Shown: piece by piece, positions 34,683 through 44,329 of the stretch
Layout: each line of letters starts with the position of its first letter
How positions within the stretch are numbered: the first letter of the stretch is position 1
Assembly: GCF_017349295.1 (NCBI RefSeq)
Contig: NZ_JAFMPK010000047.1
Span: 62,001 to 126,000 of the forward strand
DNA from: Myceligenerans salitolerans
GTDB taxonomy: Bacteria; Actinomycetota; Actinomycetes; Actinomycetales; Cellulomonadaceae
Direction: 5' to 3'
DNA length: 64,000 nucleotides
The notes under the pieces: generated by a model
What the model was told of the DNA's origin: nothing
Database searches by the model: none
What the model saw: the letters and a program-made list of their open reading frames with translations, nothing else
Program-made: the position numbers and the translations under genes

Positions 34683-35516
34683 TCAGCCCCACATCCCGCG
34701 GGCGACCAGCACGTCCCTGAGCACGTCGGCGCGGTCGGTCACCAGGCCGTCCACGCCGAGGTCGATGAGGCGCCGCATCTCCGCGGCGTCGTCGACCGTC
34801 CACACGTGCACCTGCTTGCCCGCGCGGTGGGCGGCACGCACGGTGACGGCGTCGACCACCGTGAGCCGTCCGGCGACCGGCACCCGCTCGGTCACCGGGA
34901 CCTGAAGAGCTCCGACGTCACGCAGGGCGTGCCGCGCGAGCGGTGCCAGACCGGTCCGTGCCCCGGCGAGGAAACGCGCGACCTCCCCCCTCCCGGCCGA
35001 CGTGGCCACGGGGCGTGACAGGTGCGCCAGCGTCGCGCGGCGGCGCGCGGGGGAGAACGAGGTGACGCAGACACGGTCGTGGGAGCGGGTGCGCTCGACG
35101 GCCTCGGCCACGGGCAGCACGCCCGAATCGGCCTTGACGTCGATGTTCACCCGCAGGGCGGGCCACGTGCCCAGCAGGTCGTCGAGCCGGGGGACCGGCT
35201 CGCTGCCGCCGATGCGCGCGGCACGGACCGTGTTCCACGGCAGCTCGGCGACCAGCCCGGAGGAATCGGTGGTGCGGTCCAGCGACTCGTCGTGCAGCGC
35301 GACCGCGACGCCGTCGCGCGTGCCGTGCGCGTCGGTCTCGACGTAGGAGTAACCGAGGTCGACCGCCGCGGCGAACGCGGCGAGCGAGTTCTCCAGCCCG
35401 TCGTCCACCCCGCCCGGGCGTGCGAAGCCCCGGTGCGCGAGCGCGGCGAAACCGTGCGGGGCGTCGAAGTAGCCGCTCCCGGCCGGCCGGTCACCCCTCT
35501 CGTGGCGCGCGGTCAC
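34683..35516 (-). CDS. glycerophosphodiester phosphodiesterase
   Basis: A 277-residue GDPD TIM-barrel enzyme that hydrolyses glycerophosphodiesters. The catalytic pattern is visible as LAHRGFARPGGVDDGLENSL (His, Arg, Glu-Asn) and VETDAHGTRDGVAVALHDESL (Glu, Asp, His). The C-terminal QVHVWTVDDAAEMRRLIDLG and DGLVTDRADVL are family-typical. There is no signal peptide, so it is cytoplasmic. The GTG start overlaps the stop of the upstream alpha/beta hydrolase (GTGA); the pair may act together on lipid-derived esters. Confidence 0.93.
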   Translation of the reverse strand: MTARHERGDRPAGSGYFDAPHGFAALAHRGFARPGGVDDGLENSLAAFAAAVDLGYSYVETDAHGTRDGVAVALHDESLDRTTDSSGLVAELPWNTVRAARIGGSEPVPRLDDLLGTWPALRVNIDVKADSGVLPVAEAVERTRSHDRVCVTSFSPARRRATLAHLSRPVATSAGRGEVARFLAGARTGLAPLARHALRDVGALQVPVTERVPVAGRLTVVDAVTVRAAHRAGKQVHVWTVDDAAEMRRLIDLGVDGLVTDRADVLRDVLVARGMWG

Positions 35517-36529
35517 AGCCGTTCCTCCAGCCACGCGAACATCTTGCCCAGGTACTCGGTGCGCGGCTCGTCCGCCGACAGCGACAGGTCGTGCACCGCA
35601 CCCGGGACGACGAGCTGGGTGACGTCGTCGCCCAGGCGGCGGGCGCGCCGGGCGATCTGGTCGACGTCGAGCACGGTGTCCTGCGCGTCCAGCAGCGGGT
35701 TGTCGGCACGGTCCGGCCCGGACGAGTCGGACCGCGCCACGAGCACAGGGGCCGAGATGCGCAGGCCCCGGGCCACCTGCATCTGCACCCGCCGTACGGC
35801 ACGCATCCACAGGGCCAGGGCGGGCTGCCCCTGCGGCTTCTTGAGACGCGTGTCGAACTCCCACCGGCCGCCGTTCGCGGCCAGCAGATGCGTGGCGTAC
35901 TCGCTGCGCCCCTCGGTCACGACCCGGTGCGGGCTCGCGGGCGCGGCGATGCGCAGGATCCAGGTGCCCACCGTGCGCTCGAACAGCGTGCCCGGCAGGT
36001 CGAGGAACGGACTGTTCAGCACCAGCAGGTCAGGACCCTGGTAGGAGCCGTCGGGCAGCGTGCCGCGGCGGGCGTGCGCCCACAGCGCCGCGGTGAGCCC
36101 GCCGGTGGAGTGGGCGTGCACGACGACCGGCAGACCCGGATGCAGCCCCCGCACGGCACGCACGGCCTCGTCGATGTCGGCGGCCTGCTCGCGCAGGTCG
36201 CCGACATAGTGGGGCACCTGCCCCTCACGCAGGGAACGGCCCGCGGCACGCAGGTCGACGGCGTGGAACGCGTAACCGGCGCGCGTGAAGGCCCGCGCCA
36301 GGTGCTCGTGGAAGAAGTAGTCGTTGTACCCGTGCACGTGCACGACGGCGGCGTGCGGCGGCAGGACACCACCCGGTGCGGGCGGCCGCGGCCCGAGCGC
36401 CGCCCCGGCCGGCACGTGACGCACCAGGGTCGCGGGACCGAGCTTGCTCTGCTCGAACGGCTCGCCCAACAGCGTGTCGGGCTGCCAGCGCAGCGGGACC
36501 CGCGACGACGGCGGCAGAGGTTCGGGCAC
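35513..36529 (-). CDS. alpha/beta hydrolase (lysophospholipase-like)
   Basis: A 338-residue serine hydrolase. AAVVHVHGYNDYFFHEHLARA forms the oxyanion-loop region, the nucleophile elbow is VVHAHSTGGLTAA, and LDAQDTVLDVDQI and VPGAVHDLSLS supply the acid/His region. The fold resembles bacterial monoglyceride lipase/lysophospholipase proteins. A GTG at 36527-36529 is chosen because TACCAT lies 6 nt upstream, consistent with a leaderless mRNA; an in-frame start 22 codons earlier is less likely. It is co-transcribed with the phosphodiesterase. Confidence 0.88.
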   Translation of the reverse strand: MPEPLPPSSRVPLRWQPDTLLGEPFEQSKLGPATLVRHVPAGAALGPRPPAPGGVLPPHAAVVHVHGYNDYFFHEHLARAFTRAGYAFHAVDLRAAGRSLREGQVPHYVGDLREQAADIDEAVRAVRGLHPGLPVVVHAHSTGGLTAALWAHARRGTLPDGSYQGPDLLVLNSPFLDLPGTLFERTVGTWILRIAAPASPHRVVTEGRSEYATHLLAANGGRWEFDTRLKKPQGQPALALWMRAVRRVQMQVARGLRISAPVLVARSDSSGPDRADNPLLDAQDTVLDVDQIARRARRLGDDVTQLVVPGAVHDLSLSADEPRTEYLGKMFAWLEERL

Positions 36530-36649
36530 GGATGGATGGTAGCCCGGGATCCGGCGGACGGTCAGCCGGCCAGGCCGGCCCGACCCGTCGCCCACCGCGC
36601 GCCGCGGCGCCCGGCGCCCACCGGGACCTCCGCCTACCGGGACCTCCGC

Positions 36650-37522
36650 CTACCGCACGTCGCACTGCTCCCGCGTGTACCCCGCATCCCCCGGACCCAC
36701 CAGGTCCCGGTCCCGCAGGACCGTCGACGGCGCACGGTCCGGGTCCGCGCACAGCCGCGCGAACGACACCGGCAGGTTGTCCGTGTACTCCACCTGCAGC
36801 ACCCGCTCCCCGTACACCTCGCGGTACGCCCCGCACTCCGCATACGCCCCGCACTCCTCGACCACCGCGAAGTCGAACCCCAGGTCGCGCCCGGCACGCG
36901 CGGCCCCGGCCGCGTTCTTCTGCCCGACGGCGAGCCCGGCAGCATGCGCGAGCTCCACGTACGCGCGCGCCAGCGCCAGCGCGTCCGCCCGCTTCACCAG
37001 ACCGGTGGCACGATCGTCGAACCGCGTCCACGTGTCGAGGTTGTCGATCTCCACGGCGTCGAACCCGTCCGCCGCACACCCGGCGATCACCGGCCCCACC
37101 ACCGCCACGATCCGCTCCCGCCGCGACGCCGTCGACGGGTCCAGGACGAACTCGTCCGGCCAGTGCGGATCCACCACGAGCCGGCCGTCCGCGTCACGCA
37201 GCAGCAGCTCCTCGTTCTCACCCGCCCACAGACCCTCCTCGCCCGGCTGCGTCTGGAACCCGTTGACATAGCAGACCGAGTACGCACCCCGCACAGGATC
37301 CGCCGACGCGTCCCGCACCACCACGTCCAACCCCGCCTCCACCCCGTACGCGGCGCCCAGCTGGTAGTCGAACCGTCCGCCCGCCGGAGGCAGGGCCACG
37401 GCGCTCGCGGTCGCGGACGCCGCCCCGGTGGCCTCGGGCGGGGTGGAGCCGGCGTCGGGACCGGCGCAGGAGCTCAGCGAGAGCGTGACGAGGAGCAGCA
37501 CGGCTGCGGGTGTGCGCGACAT
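36650..37522 (-). CDS. GH114-type (endo alpha-1,4-polygalactosaminidase-like) lipoprotein
   Basis: A 290-residue secreted lipoprotein. The signal peptide has lipobox LSSC (Cys near 19), followed by an Ala/Ser/Thr linker and a TIM-barrel domain of the GH114/TM1410 type. YSVCYVNGFQTQPGE begins the barrel, DGFDAVEIDNLDTW carries likely catalytic acids, and GLAVGQKNAAG, FDFAVVEECGAYAEC and VLQVEYTD follow. GH114 enzymes cleave galactosaminoglycans. TACGGT lies 6 nt before the ATG, another leaderless candidate. It is divergent from the D,D-carboxypeptidase gene, so both may act on the cell surface. Confidence 0.85.
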   Translation of the reverse strand: MSRTPAAVLLLVTLSLSSCAGPDAGSTPPEATGAASATASAVALPPAGGRFDYQLGAAYGVEAGLDVVVRDASADPVRGAYSVCYVNGFQTQPGEEGLWAGENEELLLRDADGRLVVDPHWPDEFVLDPSTASRRERIVAVVGPVIAGCAADGFDAVEIDNLDTWTRFDDRATGLVKRADALALARAYVELAHAAGLAVGQKNAAGAARAGRDLGFDFAVVEECGAYAECGAYREVYGERVLQVEYTDNLPVSFARLCADPDRAPSTVLRDRDLVGPGDAGYTREQCDVR

Positions 37523-37603
37523 GGCCCCACCGTAGGCCGCCGCCACGAAATCACCCCGCCGCGATTGTCCACGTCACCGAGTCGTGCCGTAGGTTCTGAC
37601 GCT

Positions 37604-38731
37604 GTGACCCAGACGGCCTTCCCGCCCCCTGCCGCCGAGCCCTCCCCGTTCCCGGAGCCGGCTCCCGCGAAGAAGCCCGGAAAGCGCCACCGCGGCCGCA
37701 CCAACACCGTCATCGTCTCCGTCCTCGCCTTCCTCCTGGCCGTCACCGTCGGTGCCGCCTACTGGTTCCTGGAACGCGAGTCCGGCGACCTGGCGCGACA
37801 GGCCGCGTCCGCCGAGACCCTTCTCGCGCAGTCCGAGGGCCGCGTGGCCGACCCCGCCGTACGGGAGGCCCTGGAGGCACGGCTGACAGCGGCCGACGAC
37901 GTGCTCAACGGGACGGCGTTCGTCGACCGGCTCCCCGGCCAGGCCACCGAGGCCACCGAGAACCTCATCGCCGCCTCCGACCGTGTGTGGGCCTCCATGG
38001 TGCAGCGCGCCAGGACCGACATCGCCACGGGCCGCGACCAGCTCGAGGACACCATGGACCGCGCGGAGAAGGTCTACACCGTCACGGCGTCCCTCGACGG
38101 TGACGACCTGACCCGCTCCGCGCTGCGCTCGGCCCTCGACTCCGCCGAGGTCACCCACACCCGCACCCGTGAGGACCGCCTGGCCGACGCCGAGCTCACC
38201 CAGCTCGAGCAGGCGGTCGGCGACCTCACCGCACGTCGTGCGGAACTCGGCTCCACCACCGGCACCATGGTCGCCGCGCAGGACGCCGCCACCTGCCCGG
38301 CGCCCGACCAGCTGTGGACGCCCGACAGCGGCCGCATTCCCGAACAGCGCCTCGCCCCCATCCCGTGGGACACCGGGTACCGCGTCCGCGCCGACGTCCT
38401 CGACTCCCTCATCTCCCTGAACGACGCCTACCGCGCCCACTTCGGCACCGACCTCACCATCAACTCCGCCTACCGCAGCCTCCAGGACCAGACGGGCCTC
38501 TACGACCCGAGCTCGCCCATCGCCGCCGCACCCGGCTGCTCCACCCACGGCCTCGGCCTCGCGGTCGATCTCGGCGGCGGCGTCCAGACCTTCGGCACCC
38601 CCCAGCACGAGTGGATGCAGGCCAACGCACCCGCCCACGGCTGGCTCCACCCGCGGTGGGCCGCACCCAACGGCCGTGTCCCCGAAGCCTGGCACTGGCA
38701 GCACGAGAAGTCCCCGGCCGAGACCCTCTGA
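37604..38731 (+). CDS. M15-family D-alanyl-D-alanine carboxypeptidase (VanY-like), membrane-anchored
   Basis: A 375-residue protein: a proline-rich cytoplasmic N-terminus, one TM helix (TNTVIVSVLAFLLAVTVGAAYW), an extended helical/coiled extracellular stalk (about 60-230) and a C-terminal zinc peptidase. The metal motif is CSTHGLGLAVDLGG (His and Asp) with the ExWHW motif in PEAWHWQ. It trims peptidoglycan stem peptides outside the membrane. TAGGTT (37590-37595) ends 8 nt before the GTG, so translation is probably leaderless. Third positions turn strongly to C in the latter half. Confidence 0.9.
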   Translation: MTQTAFPPPAAEPSPFPEPAPAKKPGKRHRGRTNTVIVSVLAFLLAVTVGAAYWFLERESGDLARQAASAETLLAQSEGRVADPAVREALEARLTAADDVLNGTAFVDRLPGQATEATENLIAASDRVWASMVQRARTDIATGRDQLEDTMDRAEKVYTVTASLDGDDLTRSALRSALDSAEVTHTRTREDRLADAELTQLEQAVGDLTARRAELGSTTGTMVAAQDAATCPAPDQLWTPDSGRIPEQRLAPIPWDTGYRVRADVLDSLISLNDAYRAHFGTDLTINSAYRSLQDQTGLYDPSSPIAAAPGCSTHGLGLAVDLGGGVQTFGTPQHEWMQANAPAHGWLHPRWAAPNGRVPEAWHWQHEKSPAETL

Positions 38732-38761
38732 CCCCACCCGCAGGCAGGAACCCTCGCAGCG

Positions 38762-40051
38762 ATGAACGCCATCTCCCGGACAGTGCAGTCCGCCATCTAC
38801 ACCGCGGGTGCCTACGGTCACCGCCCCGTCGTACCCACCTCACCCGACCGGCTCGAAGCCGCGGCCCGCGCCACGATGACGACGCGCGCCCGCGCGTACG
38901 TCGCCGACGGCGCCGGCGACCAGCGCACCGCCGCCGCCAACCTGGCCGCCTTCACCCGCCACCGCATCCTGCCCCGCCAGCTCACCGGCACCCACCGGCG
39001 TGACCTCACCACCACCCTCCTCGGCCGCACCCTGCCCGCACCCCTGCTGTACGCCCCCATCGGCGCGCTCGAGCTCGCCGTCCAGCACAAGCGCGGCACC
39101 GCCGGGACGCCCCGGGGCGCCGAGCCCGAGCTCGCCCGCGCCGCCACCCGCACCGGGGTGCCCGTCATCATCTCCTCCCAGGCCTCCACCCCCATGGAGG
39201 ACACCGCCGCCCTCCTGGGCGACACCCCCCGCTGGTACCAGCTCTACTGGCCCCGCTCCGCCGAGCTCACCCGCTCCCTCGTGCGCCGCGCCGAGGACAT
39301 CGGCGCCGAAGCGATCGTCCTCACCACCGACACCAGCACGCTCGGCTGGCGCACCCGCGACCTCGACCTCGGCAGCCTGCCCTTCGTCCGCGGCGAAGGG
39401 CTCGCCCAATACCTCTCCGACCCCGAGTTCCAGCAGCTCGCCGCCACCCGCGCCACCCAGCCCGCGCCACCCGCGCCCGCCCCCGCACCCCGGCCCACTC
39501 TCCGCGCCCTCGCCACGCTCGCCTCCCTGCGCCGCCACCACGCCACCCGCGCCCACGTCGACACCTTCCTCGACACCTTCTCCGACCCCACCCTCACCTG
39601 GCCCGACCTCGCCCGCCTCCGAGACCTCACCGACCTGCCCATCCTCGTCAAAGGCGTCCAGACGCCCGAGGACGCCACCGCGGCCCTCGACCACGGAGCC
39701 GCCGGCATCATCGTCTCCAACCACGGCGGACGACAGATCGACAACGCCATCGCCTCCCTCGACGCCCTCCCCGCCGTCGCCCACGCCGCCCGCGCCCACA
39801 CGCCGCACACACCCGTCCTCTTCGACTCCGGCATCCGCACCGGCGCCGACACCTTCGTCGCCCTCGCGCTCGGCGCCGACGCCGTCCTCCTCGGCCGCCC
39901 CTGGGTCTACGGCCTGGCCCTGGCCGGCGCCGACGGCGTCCACGCCGTCACCCAGCACGTGCTGGCCGAGCTCGACATCACCATGGCCCTCGCCGGCGCC
40001 GCCACCCTCGCCGACATCGGACCCCACACGCTCGCCCGACACGAACCGTGA
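38762..40051 (+). CDS. FMN-dependent alpha-hydroxy-acid oxidase/dehydrogenase (lactate 2-monooxygenase-like)
   Basis: A 429-residue TIM-barrel flavoprotein. The N-terminal helix region [38 protein letters not shown] and [10 protein letters not shown] define the FMN site. The catalytic His is in [14 protein letters not shown], and [27 protein letters not shown] ends the FMN pocket. Length and insertions (about 215-260, proline-rich) fit lactate monooxygenase-like enzymes, but the substrate could be another 2-hydroxy acid. Codons are strongly C-ended. A transporter gene follows 65 bp later. Confidence 0.9.
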   Translation: MNAISRTVQSAIYTAGAYGHRPVVPTSPDRLEAAARATMTTRARAYVADGAGDQRTAAANLAAFTRHRILPRQLTGTHRRDLTTTLLGRTLPAPLLYAPIGALELAVQHKRGTAGTPRGAEPELARAATRTGVPVIISSQASTPMEDTAALLGDTPRWYQLYWPRSAELTRSLVRRAEDIGAEAIVLTTDTSTLGWRTRDLDLGSLPFVRGEGLAQYLSDPEFQQLAATRATQPAPPAPAPAPRPTLRALATLASLRRHHATRAHVDTFLDTFSDPTLTWPDLARLRDLTDLPILVKGVQTPEDATAALDHGAAGIIVSNHGGRQIDNAIASLDALPAVAHAARAHTPHTPVLFDSGIRTGADTFVALALGADAVLLGRPWVYGLALAGADGVHAVTQHVLAELDITMALAGAATLADIGPHTLARHEP

Positions 40052-40115
40052 GAGCCGCCGCCACCTCCCGCCCGCGCTACCTTTCGTTCACCCGCATCGA
40101 GGAGAGTCCGGTCCC

Positions 40116-41480
40116 ATGAGCGAGAACACCGCCCCCGCGACGGGGCTCGACCTTCAGGCCGACGCCGACATACCACGCAAGCGCGTCCTGGCCTGGGCGC
40201 TGTGGGACTGGGGCACCCAACCGCTGAACACGGTACTGATCACCTTCGTCTTCGCCGCCTCCTACCTCACCGGCGCCGACTTCATCGACCCCGCCCTGGC
40301 TGAACTGGGACCCGACCACCCCGACCACGCCCGCGCGCTCGCCGAACTCGCCGCGAACTACGGCTACGCCGGCTTCGTCGCCGGCATCGCCGTCCTCCTC
40401 CTCGCACCCGTCATCGGACAACGCGCCGACGTCACCGGCCGGCGCAAGAAATGGCTCGCCGGCACCACTCTCGCGCTCGTCCTCCTGCAGTTCGGGCTGT
40501 TCTTCGTCTACGCCGACCCCACCTACTTCTGGCTCGGCGCCATCCTGATCGGCCTCATGCAGGTCGTCCAGGACGTCGCAGGCGTCAACTACAACGCCAT
40601 GCTCGTCAGCGTCTCCACACCACGCACCGTCGGCAAGGTCTCCGGCCTCGGGTGGGCCATGGGCTACGTCGGAGGCATCGTCGCCCTCGGCGCGGTCGTC
40701 GTCGCCAACACCGTCGACTTCTGGGGCATGCCCACCGACAACGGGCTCGGCTACCGCGTCATCGCCGTGTTCTGCGCCGTCTGGACCGTGATCTTCACCC
40801 TCCCGCTCTTCCTCCACGTCCCCGAGACCCCGCCCGCCGCCGGCCGCGCCCCCGCCGGCTTCCTCCGCAGCTACGCCGTCGTCGCCAAGGACATCGCCGG
40901 CCTCTGGCGCGACGCACGACCCACCTTCTGGTTCCTCGTCGCCTCCGCGATCTACCGCGACGGACTCACCGGAGTCTTCACCTACGGCGCCATCATCGCC
41001 GCCCAGGCCTTCCACTTCCCCGAAGCCTCCGTCCAGGCCTTCGGCCTCGCCGCACTCTTCGTCGCCGGCGCCGCCGCCTTCGTCGCCGGCTTCCTCGACG
41101 ACCGCTTCGGCAGCCGCGCCGTCGTCGTCGTCTCCCTCGTCGGCATGGTGCTCTCCGGCCTCGCCATCGTCGCCCTCCACCCCCTCGGAGCCACCGTCTT
41201 CTGGGCAGCCGGCCTCTTCCTCTGCCTCTTCGTCGGCCCCGCACAAGCCTCCTCGAGATCCTTCCTGGCACGTCTCACCCCCGCCGGCCGCGAATCCGAG
41301 GTCTTCGGCCTGTACGCCACCACAGGCCGCGCCGCGTCCTTCCTCACCCCGCTCCTGTGGGGACTCGTCATCCACCTCACCGGCGCCATCATCTGGGGCA
41401 CCCTCGCCGTCCTGCTCGTCGTCCTCGTCGGCCTCCTCATGCTCGCCCTCGTCCGACAGCCCTCACGCACCACCCCCTGA
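40116..41480 (+). CDS. MFS transporter, UMF1/Atg22-like family
   Basis: A 454-residue membrane protein with about 12 TM helices. The N-terminus carries AWALWDWGTQPLNTVLITFVF, a signature of the UMF1 (Atg22-like) MFS group. The loop PVIGQRADVTGRRKKWLAGT and the C-terminal FLDDRFGSRAVVVVSLVG are MFS-like. Substrate unknown; the adjacent hydroxy-acid oxidase suggests a small organic acid or amino acid, though this is only context. The ATG at 40116 follows GAGGAGAG. The coding strand is extremely C-rich at third positions. Confidence 0.9.
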   Translation: MSENTAPATGLDLQADADIPRKRVLAWALWDWGTQPLNTVLITFVFAASYLTGADFIDPALAELGPDHPDHARALAELAANYGYAGFVAGIAVLLLAPVIGQRADVTGRRKKWLAGTTLALVLLQFGLFFVYADPTYFWLGAILIGLMQVVQDVAGVNYNAMLVSVSTPRTVGKVSGLGWAMGYVGGIVALGAVVVANTVDFWGMPTDNGLGYRVIAVFCAVWTVIFTLPLFLHVPETPPAAGRAPAGFLRSYAVVAKDIAGLWRDARPTFWFLVASAIYRDGLTGVFTYGAIIAAQAFHFPEASVQAFGLAALFVAGAAAFVAGFLDDRFGSRAVVVVSLVGMVLSGLAIVALHPLGATVFWAAGLFLCLFVGPAQASSRSFLARLTPAGRESEVFGLYATTGRAASFLTPLLWGLVIHLTGAIIWGTLAVLLVVLVGLLMLALVRQPSRTTP

Positions 41481-41629
41481 CCACGCCCGACATCCCGCCA
41501 CCCCCTCCTCGCCAACACCCCACGGATTCGCCCTCCTGCAAGCGACCCCAGTAGCATCAACCGCGCACGACGGCCGGGCCCGCCCCGCCACGCACCAGCA
41601 CCACCCACCACCCGCGTGCCGGCGACACA

Positions 41630-41651
41630 ACGACCGATGAACGACCGATGA
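41630..41651 (+). repeat. 11-bp tandem duplication before kinase gene
   Basis: ACGACCGATGA occurs at 41630-41640 and directly again at 41641-41651, upstream of the kinase start. Each copy contains an ATG/TGA combination, so it may reflect slippage in the leader. No function is evident. Confidence 0.6.
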
Positions 41652-41674
41652 GACCTGTGAGGGGGGATCACAGC

Positions 41675-43318
41675 GTGTCGATCGAGACGAGCCCCGGTAC
41701 GCCCGGAGCCACCGGCGCAGCCGTGCCACTACGCCCCGAGGACCCACGCCACCTCGGACCGTACCGGCTCCTCGGCATCCTCGGCTCCGGCGGCATGGGA
41801 ACCGTCTACCTCGGACGCACCCCCGAAGGCGAGAAGGTCGCCGTCAAGGTCGTCCGCCTCGACCTCACCGGCGAACAAGAATTCCGCGAACGCTTCGCCC
41901 GCGAGGTCGACGCCGCCCGCCGCGTCTCCGGCAGCCACACCGCGAGCCTCGTCTACGCCGACCCCCACGCCCGCCAACCCTGGATGGCCACCACCTTCGT
42001 CCTCGGCCCCTCACTACGCGAGACGATCGGCGAAACCGGACCCCTCGACCTCACCACCCTCCGCGCACTCGGCCTCGGACTCGCCGAAGGCCTCACCACC
42101 ATCCACGGCGCCGGACTCGTCCACCGCGACCTCAAACCCGGGAACGTCCTCCTCACCACCGGCGGCCCCCGCATCATCGACTTCGGCATCGCCCGCGCCC
42201 TCGAAGCCACCGCACTGACCTCCGTCAGCCAGGTCCTCGGCACCGCCTCCTACATGTCGCCCGAACAGGTACGCGGACACGAGGCAGGCCCCGCCTCCGA
42301 CATCTTCTCCCTCGGCTGCCTCCTCGCCTACGCCGCCACCGGAACCTCACCCTTCGGCAGCGGCCCCGCCGAATCCGTCGCCTACCGCGTCGTCCACACC
42401 GAACCCGACCTCGACGGCATCCCCCCGGAACTGCGGCTCCTCGTCCACGACTGCCTCGCCAAGGACCCCACCACCCGCCCCACCCCCCAACAGATCGTCC
42501 AACGCCTCACCCACCGCACCACCCGACCCGTCACCTGGCAGACCACCCCCGCGCTCAACACCATGATCGCCGCACGCGCCAAAGCCGTCCGAGCACTGGA
42601 GGCGCGCAGCGACGCCGAGGAGACCGAAGAACTCACCCCGCTCGCCGAACCCGGCACCCGCACCCGGCCCGCACGGCCCCGCACCACCCGGAGCGCCACC
42701 CTCAAGGTCGTCACCGCGGCGCTCGCGGGTCTGCTGCTGCCCGTGGGCGTGTGGACGTTGTACGACCGTCTCGCGAACCCGCCCGGGACGAGCGTCGCGC
42801 CCGACGGCTGGTACACGATCGAGGGGGAGCGGATCGCGGCCGATCCGCGGCCCGACCACTTCGTGGAGATCGTCATCACGACCGCGACACCGGGGGAGCA
42901 GGTCCTGGTCGGGTATGCCGCGACGGTGGTGCGGGAGGGCGAGGCCGTGGTGCCGAGCCCGCGTCCGTCCGAGCCCGGTGGTGCGCCGGGCGTGGACACG
43001 GTCCAGGTGGGGAACGAGGACGGCTTCCTCGTCGAGACGCCGTGGCGCGGCAGGATCCCGGTCGACGAGCGCGTCCTCGCGGTCGGCGCCACGGGGAGCG
43101 GCGCGGAGGGGGAGATCACCTGCAGCATCTCCGTGGGCGACGAGCTGGTGGCGAGCGCGACGTCGCCGTCGACGTCGTCGTGCGTCACGCCCTTCGAGGG
43201 CAAGGAGCTGCTGAGCGGTCGCGAGCGGGGGAGCGACGAGCTCTCGGGCACGTCGCCGGAGGACTCGACCGCTCCGACCAAAAAAAGTGTGCCAAGCGGC
43301 GAAGGTGACGGGCCGTGA
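41675..43318 (+). CDS. membrane-anchored serine/threonine protein kinase (PknB-like, no PASTA)
   Basis: A 547-residue eukaryotic-type kinase. The Gly loop is [11 protein letters not shown] (37-47), the ATP Lys is K58 in VAVKVV, the catalytic loop is HRDLKPGNV (150-158), DFG is at 169-171 and SPE replaces APE. A single TM helix (about 343-362) leads to an extracytoplasmic domain of about 180 residues with no PASTA repeats; its ligand is unknown. The GTG start follows GAGGGGGGAT with 7-nt spacing; an ATG nine codons upstream is the alternative. The stop overlaps soxR (GTGA). Codon third bases change from C to G at the TM region. Confidence 0.92.
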   Translation: MSIETSPGTPGATGAAVPLRPEDPRHLGPYRLLGILGSGGMGTVYLGRTPEGEKVAVKVVRLDLTGEQEFRERFAREVDAARRVSGSHTASLVYADPHARQPWMATTFVLGPSLRETIGETGPLDLTTLRALGLGLAEGLTTIHGAGLVHRDLKPGNVLLTTGGPRIIDFGIARALEATALTSVSQVLGTASYMSPEQVRGHEAGPASDIFSLGCLLAYAATGTSPFGSGPAESVAYRVVHTEPDLDGIPPELRLLVHDCLAKDPTTRPTPQQIVQRLTHRTTRPVTWQTTPALNTMIAARAKAVRALEARSDAEETEELTPLAEPGTRTRPARPRTTRSATLKVVTAALAGLLLPVGVWTLYDRLANPPGTSVAPDGWYTIEGERIAADPRPDHFVEIVITTATPGEQVLVGYAATVVREGEAVVPSPRPSEPGGAPGVDTVQVGNEDGFLVETPWRGRIPVDERVLAVGATGSGAEGEITCSISVGDELVASATSPSTSSCVTPFEGKELLSGRERGSDELSGTSPEDSTAPTKKSVPSGEGDGP

Positions 43319-43845
43319 CCGACGGGGAGTCCTCGGCAGCGGCCGGACCTCCGCCGGACCGCACGGAACTCACGGTGGGGGAGGTGGCCCGGCGTTCGGG
43401 CGTCGCCGTCTCCGCCCTGCACTTCTACGAGCGCCAGGGTCTGATCACGAGCCGGCGCACCCGCGGCAACCAGCGGCGCTACCGCCGGGACGTGCTGCGC
43501 CGCGTGGCGTTCATCCGCACGTCGCGGCGGGTGGGCATCCCGCTCGTGCGGATCGGTGCGGCGCTCGCCACGCTGCCCGAGGACCGCGCGCCCAGCCGGA
43601 CGGACTGGGCGCGGCTGTCGCGCGCGTGGCGCGAGGACCTCGATGCGCGGATCGAGCAGCTGGAGCGGCTGCGGGACACTCTCACCGACTGCATCGGCTG
43701 TGGCTGTCTGTCGCTCCGGACCTGCGCCCTGAACAACCCGCACGACGAGCTCGCGGACACGGGTACCGGTCCGTGCAGGCTGCTGGTGGACGGTGTCGAG
43801 GACGACGACGGCACCGGGCGTACTGCCGCTGGCGCCTCCCGCTGA
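43315..43845 (+). CDS. soxR: redox-sensitive MerR-family activator SoxR
   Basis: A 176-residue protein. The MerR HTH is in [28 protein letters not shown], with [20 protein letters not shown], a dimerisation helix, and the [2Fe-2S] motif [12 protein letters not shown] that defines SoxR. Oxidation of the cluster by redox-cycling compounds activates target promoters. The GTG start overlaps the kinase stop, an unusual translational coupling. The stop is 1 nt from the convergent phosphatase stop. The acidic C-terminal tail is longer than in E. coli SoxR. Confidence 0.96.
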   Translation: MTDGESSAAAGPPPDRTELTVGEVARRSGVAVSALHFYERQGLITSRRTRGNQRRYRRDVLRRVAFIRTSRRVGIPLVRIGAALATLPEDRAPSRTDWARLSRAWREDLDARIEQLERLRDTLTDCIGCGCLSLRTCALNNPHDELADTGTGPCRLLVDGVEDDDGTGRTAAGASR

Positions 43846-43846
43846 G

Positions 43847-44329
43847 TCAGGCCGCGATGCCGGTGCGCACGTGCAGGACGATGCCGTCGGCGGCGGCCTC
43901 GATCTGGTCGAGACACTCCTCGAAGTCCGCGGGCCCGCCGTACCAGGGGTCGGCGATGTCGAGCATCCGGGACGGGAGGGTGGCGGCCGCGGGGTCGAAC
44001 GACCGGTAGAGCCGCACGTCGACGTCCGGGCGAAGGGCGCGCAGGCGGCGTGCGTGCTCACCGGTCATGGCGAGCACGAGGTCCCGGGAGCCGACGTCGG
44101 GCCCGGTGGCCTGCCGTGCGACGTGGCCCTCCCCGGCGGGATAGCCGCGAGCGACGAGGGCGGCGCGGGCACGGTGGTCGATCGGGTTGCCGCGCTCCTC
44201 GTCGCTCACCCCGGTCGAGTCGACGACGACGTCGAGGCCGGCGGCCTCGAACCTGTCCCGGAGCACGATCTCGGCCATGGGGGAGCGGCAGATGTTGCCG
44301 GTGCAGACGGTCATCACGCGATAGGTCAC
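43847..44329 (-). CDS. low-molecular-weight protein tyrosine phosphatase
   Basis: A 160-residue phosphatase. The P-loop CTGNICRSP lies near the N-terminus, and the general acid Asp is in DIADPWYGGP. The LVLAMTGEHARRLRAL segment is family-typical. It dephosphorylates tyrosine in proteins, possibly including targets of the nearby kinase. The GTG start (44327-44329) is chosen over the longer in-frame start at 44443 because it puts the P-loop at the usual position; GACAAT 6 nt upstream makes a weak leaderless promoter possible. Confidence 0.93.
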   Translation of the reverse strand: MTYRVMTVCTGNICRSPMAEIVLRDRFEAAGLDVVVDSTGVSDEERGNPIDHRARAALVARGYPAGEGHVARQATGPDVGSRDLVLAMTGEHARRLRALRPDVDVRLYRSFDPAAATLPSRMLDIADPWYGGPADFEECLDQIEAAADGIVLHVRTGIAA

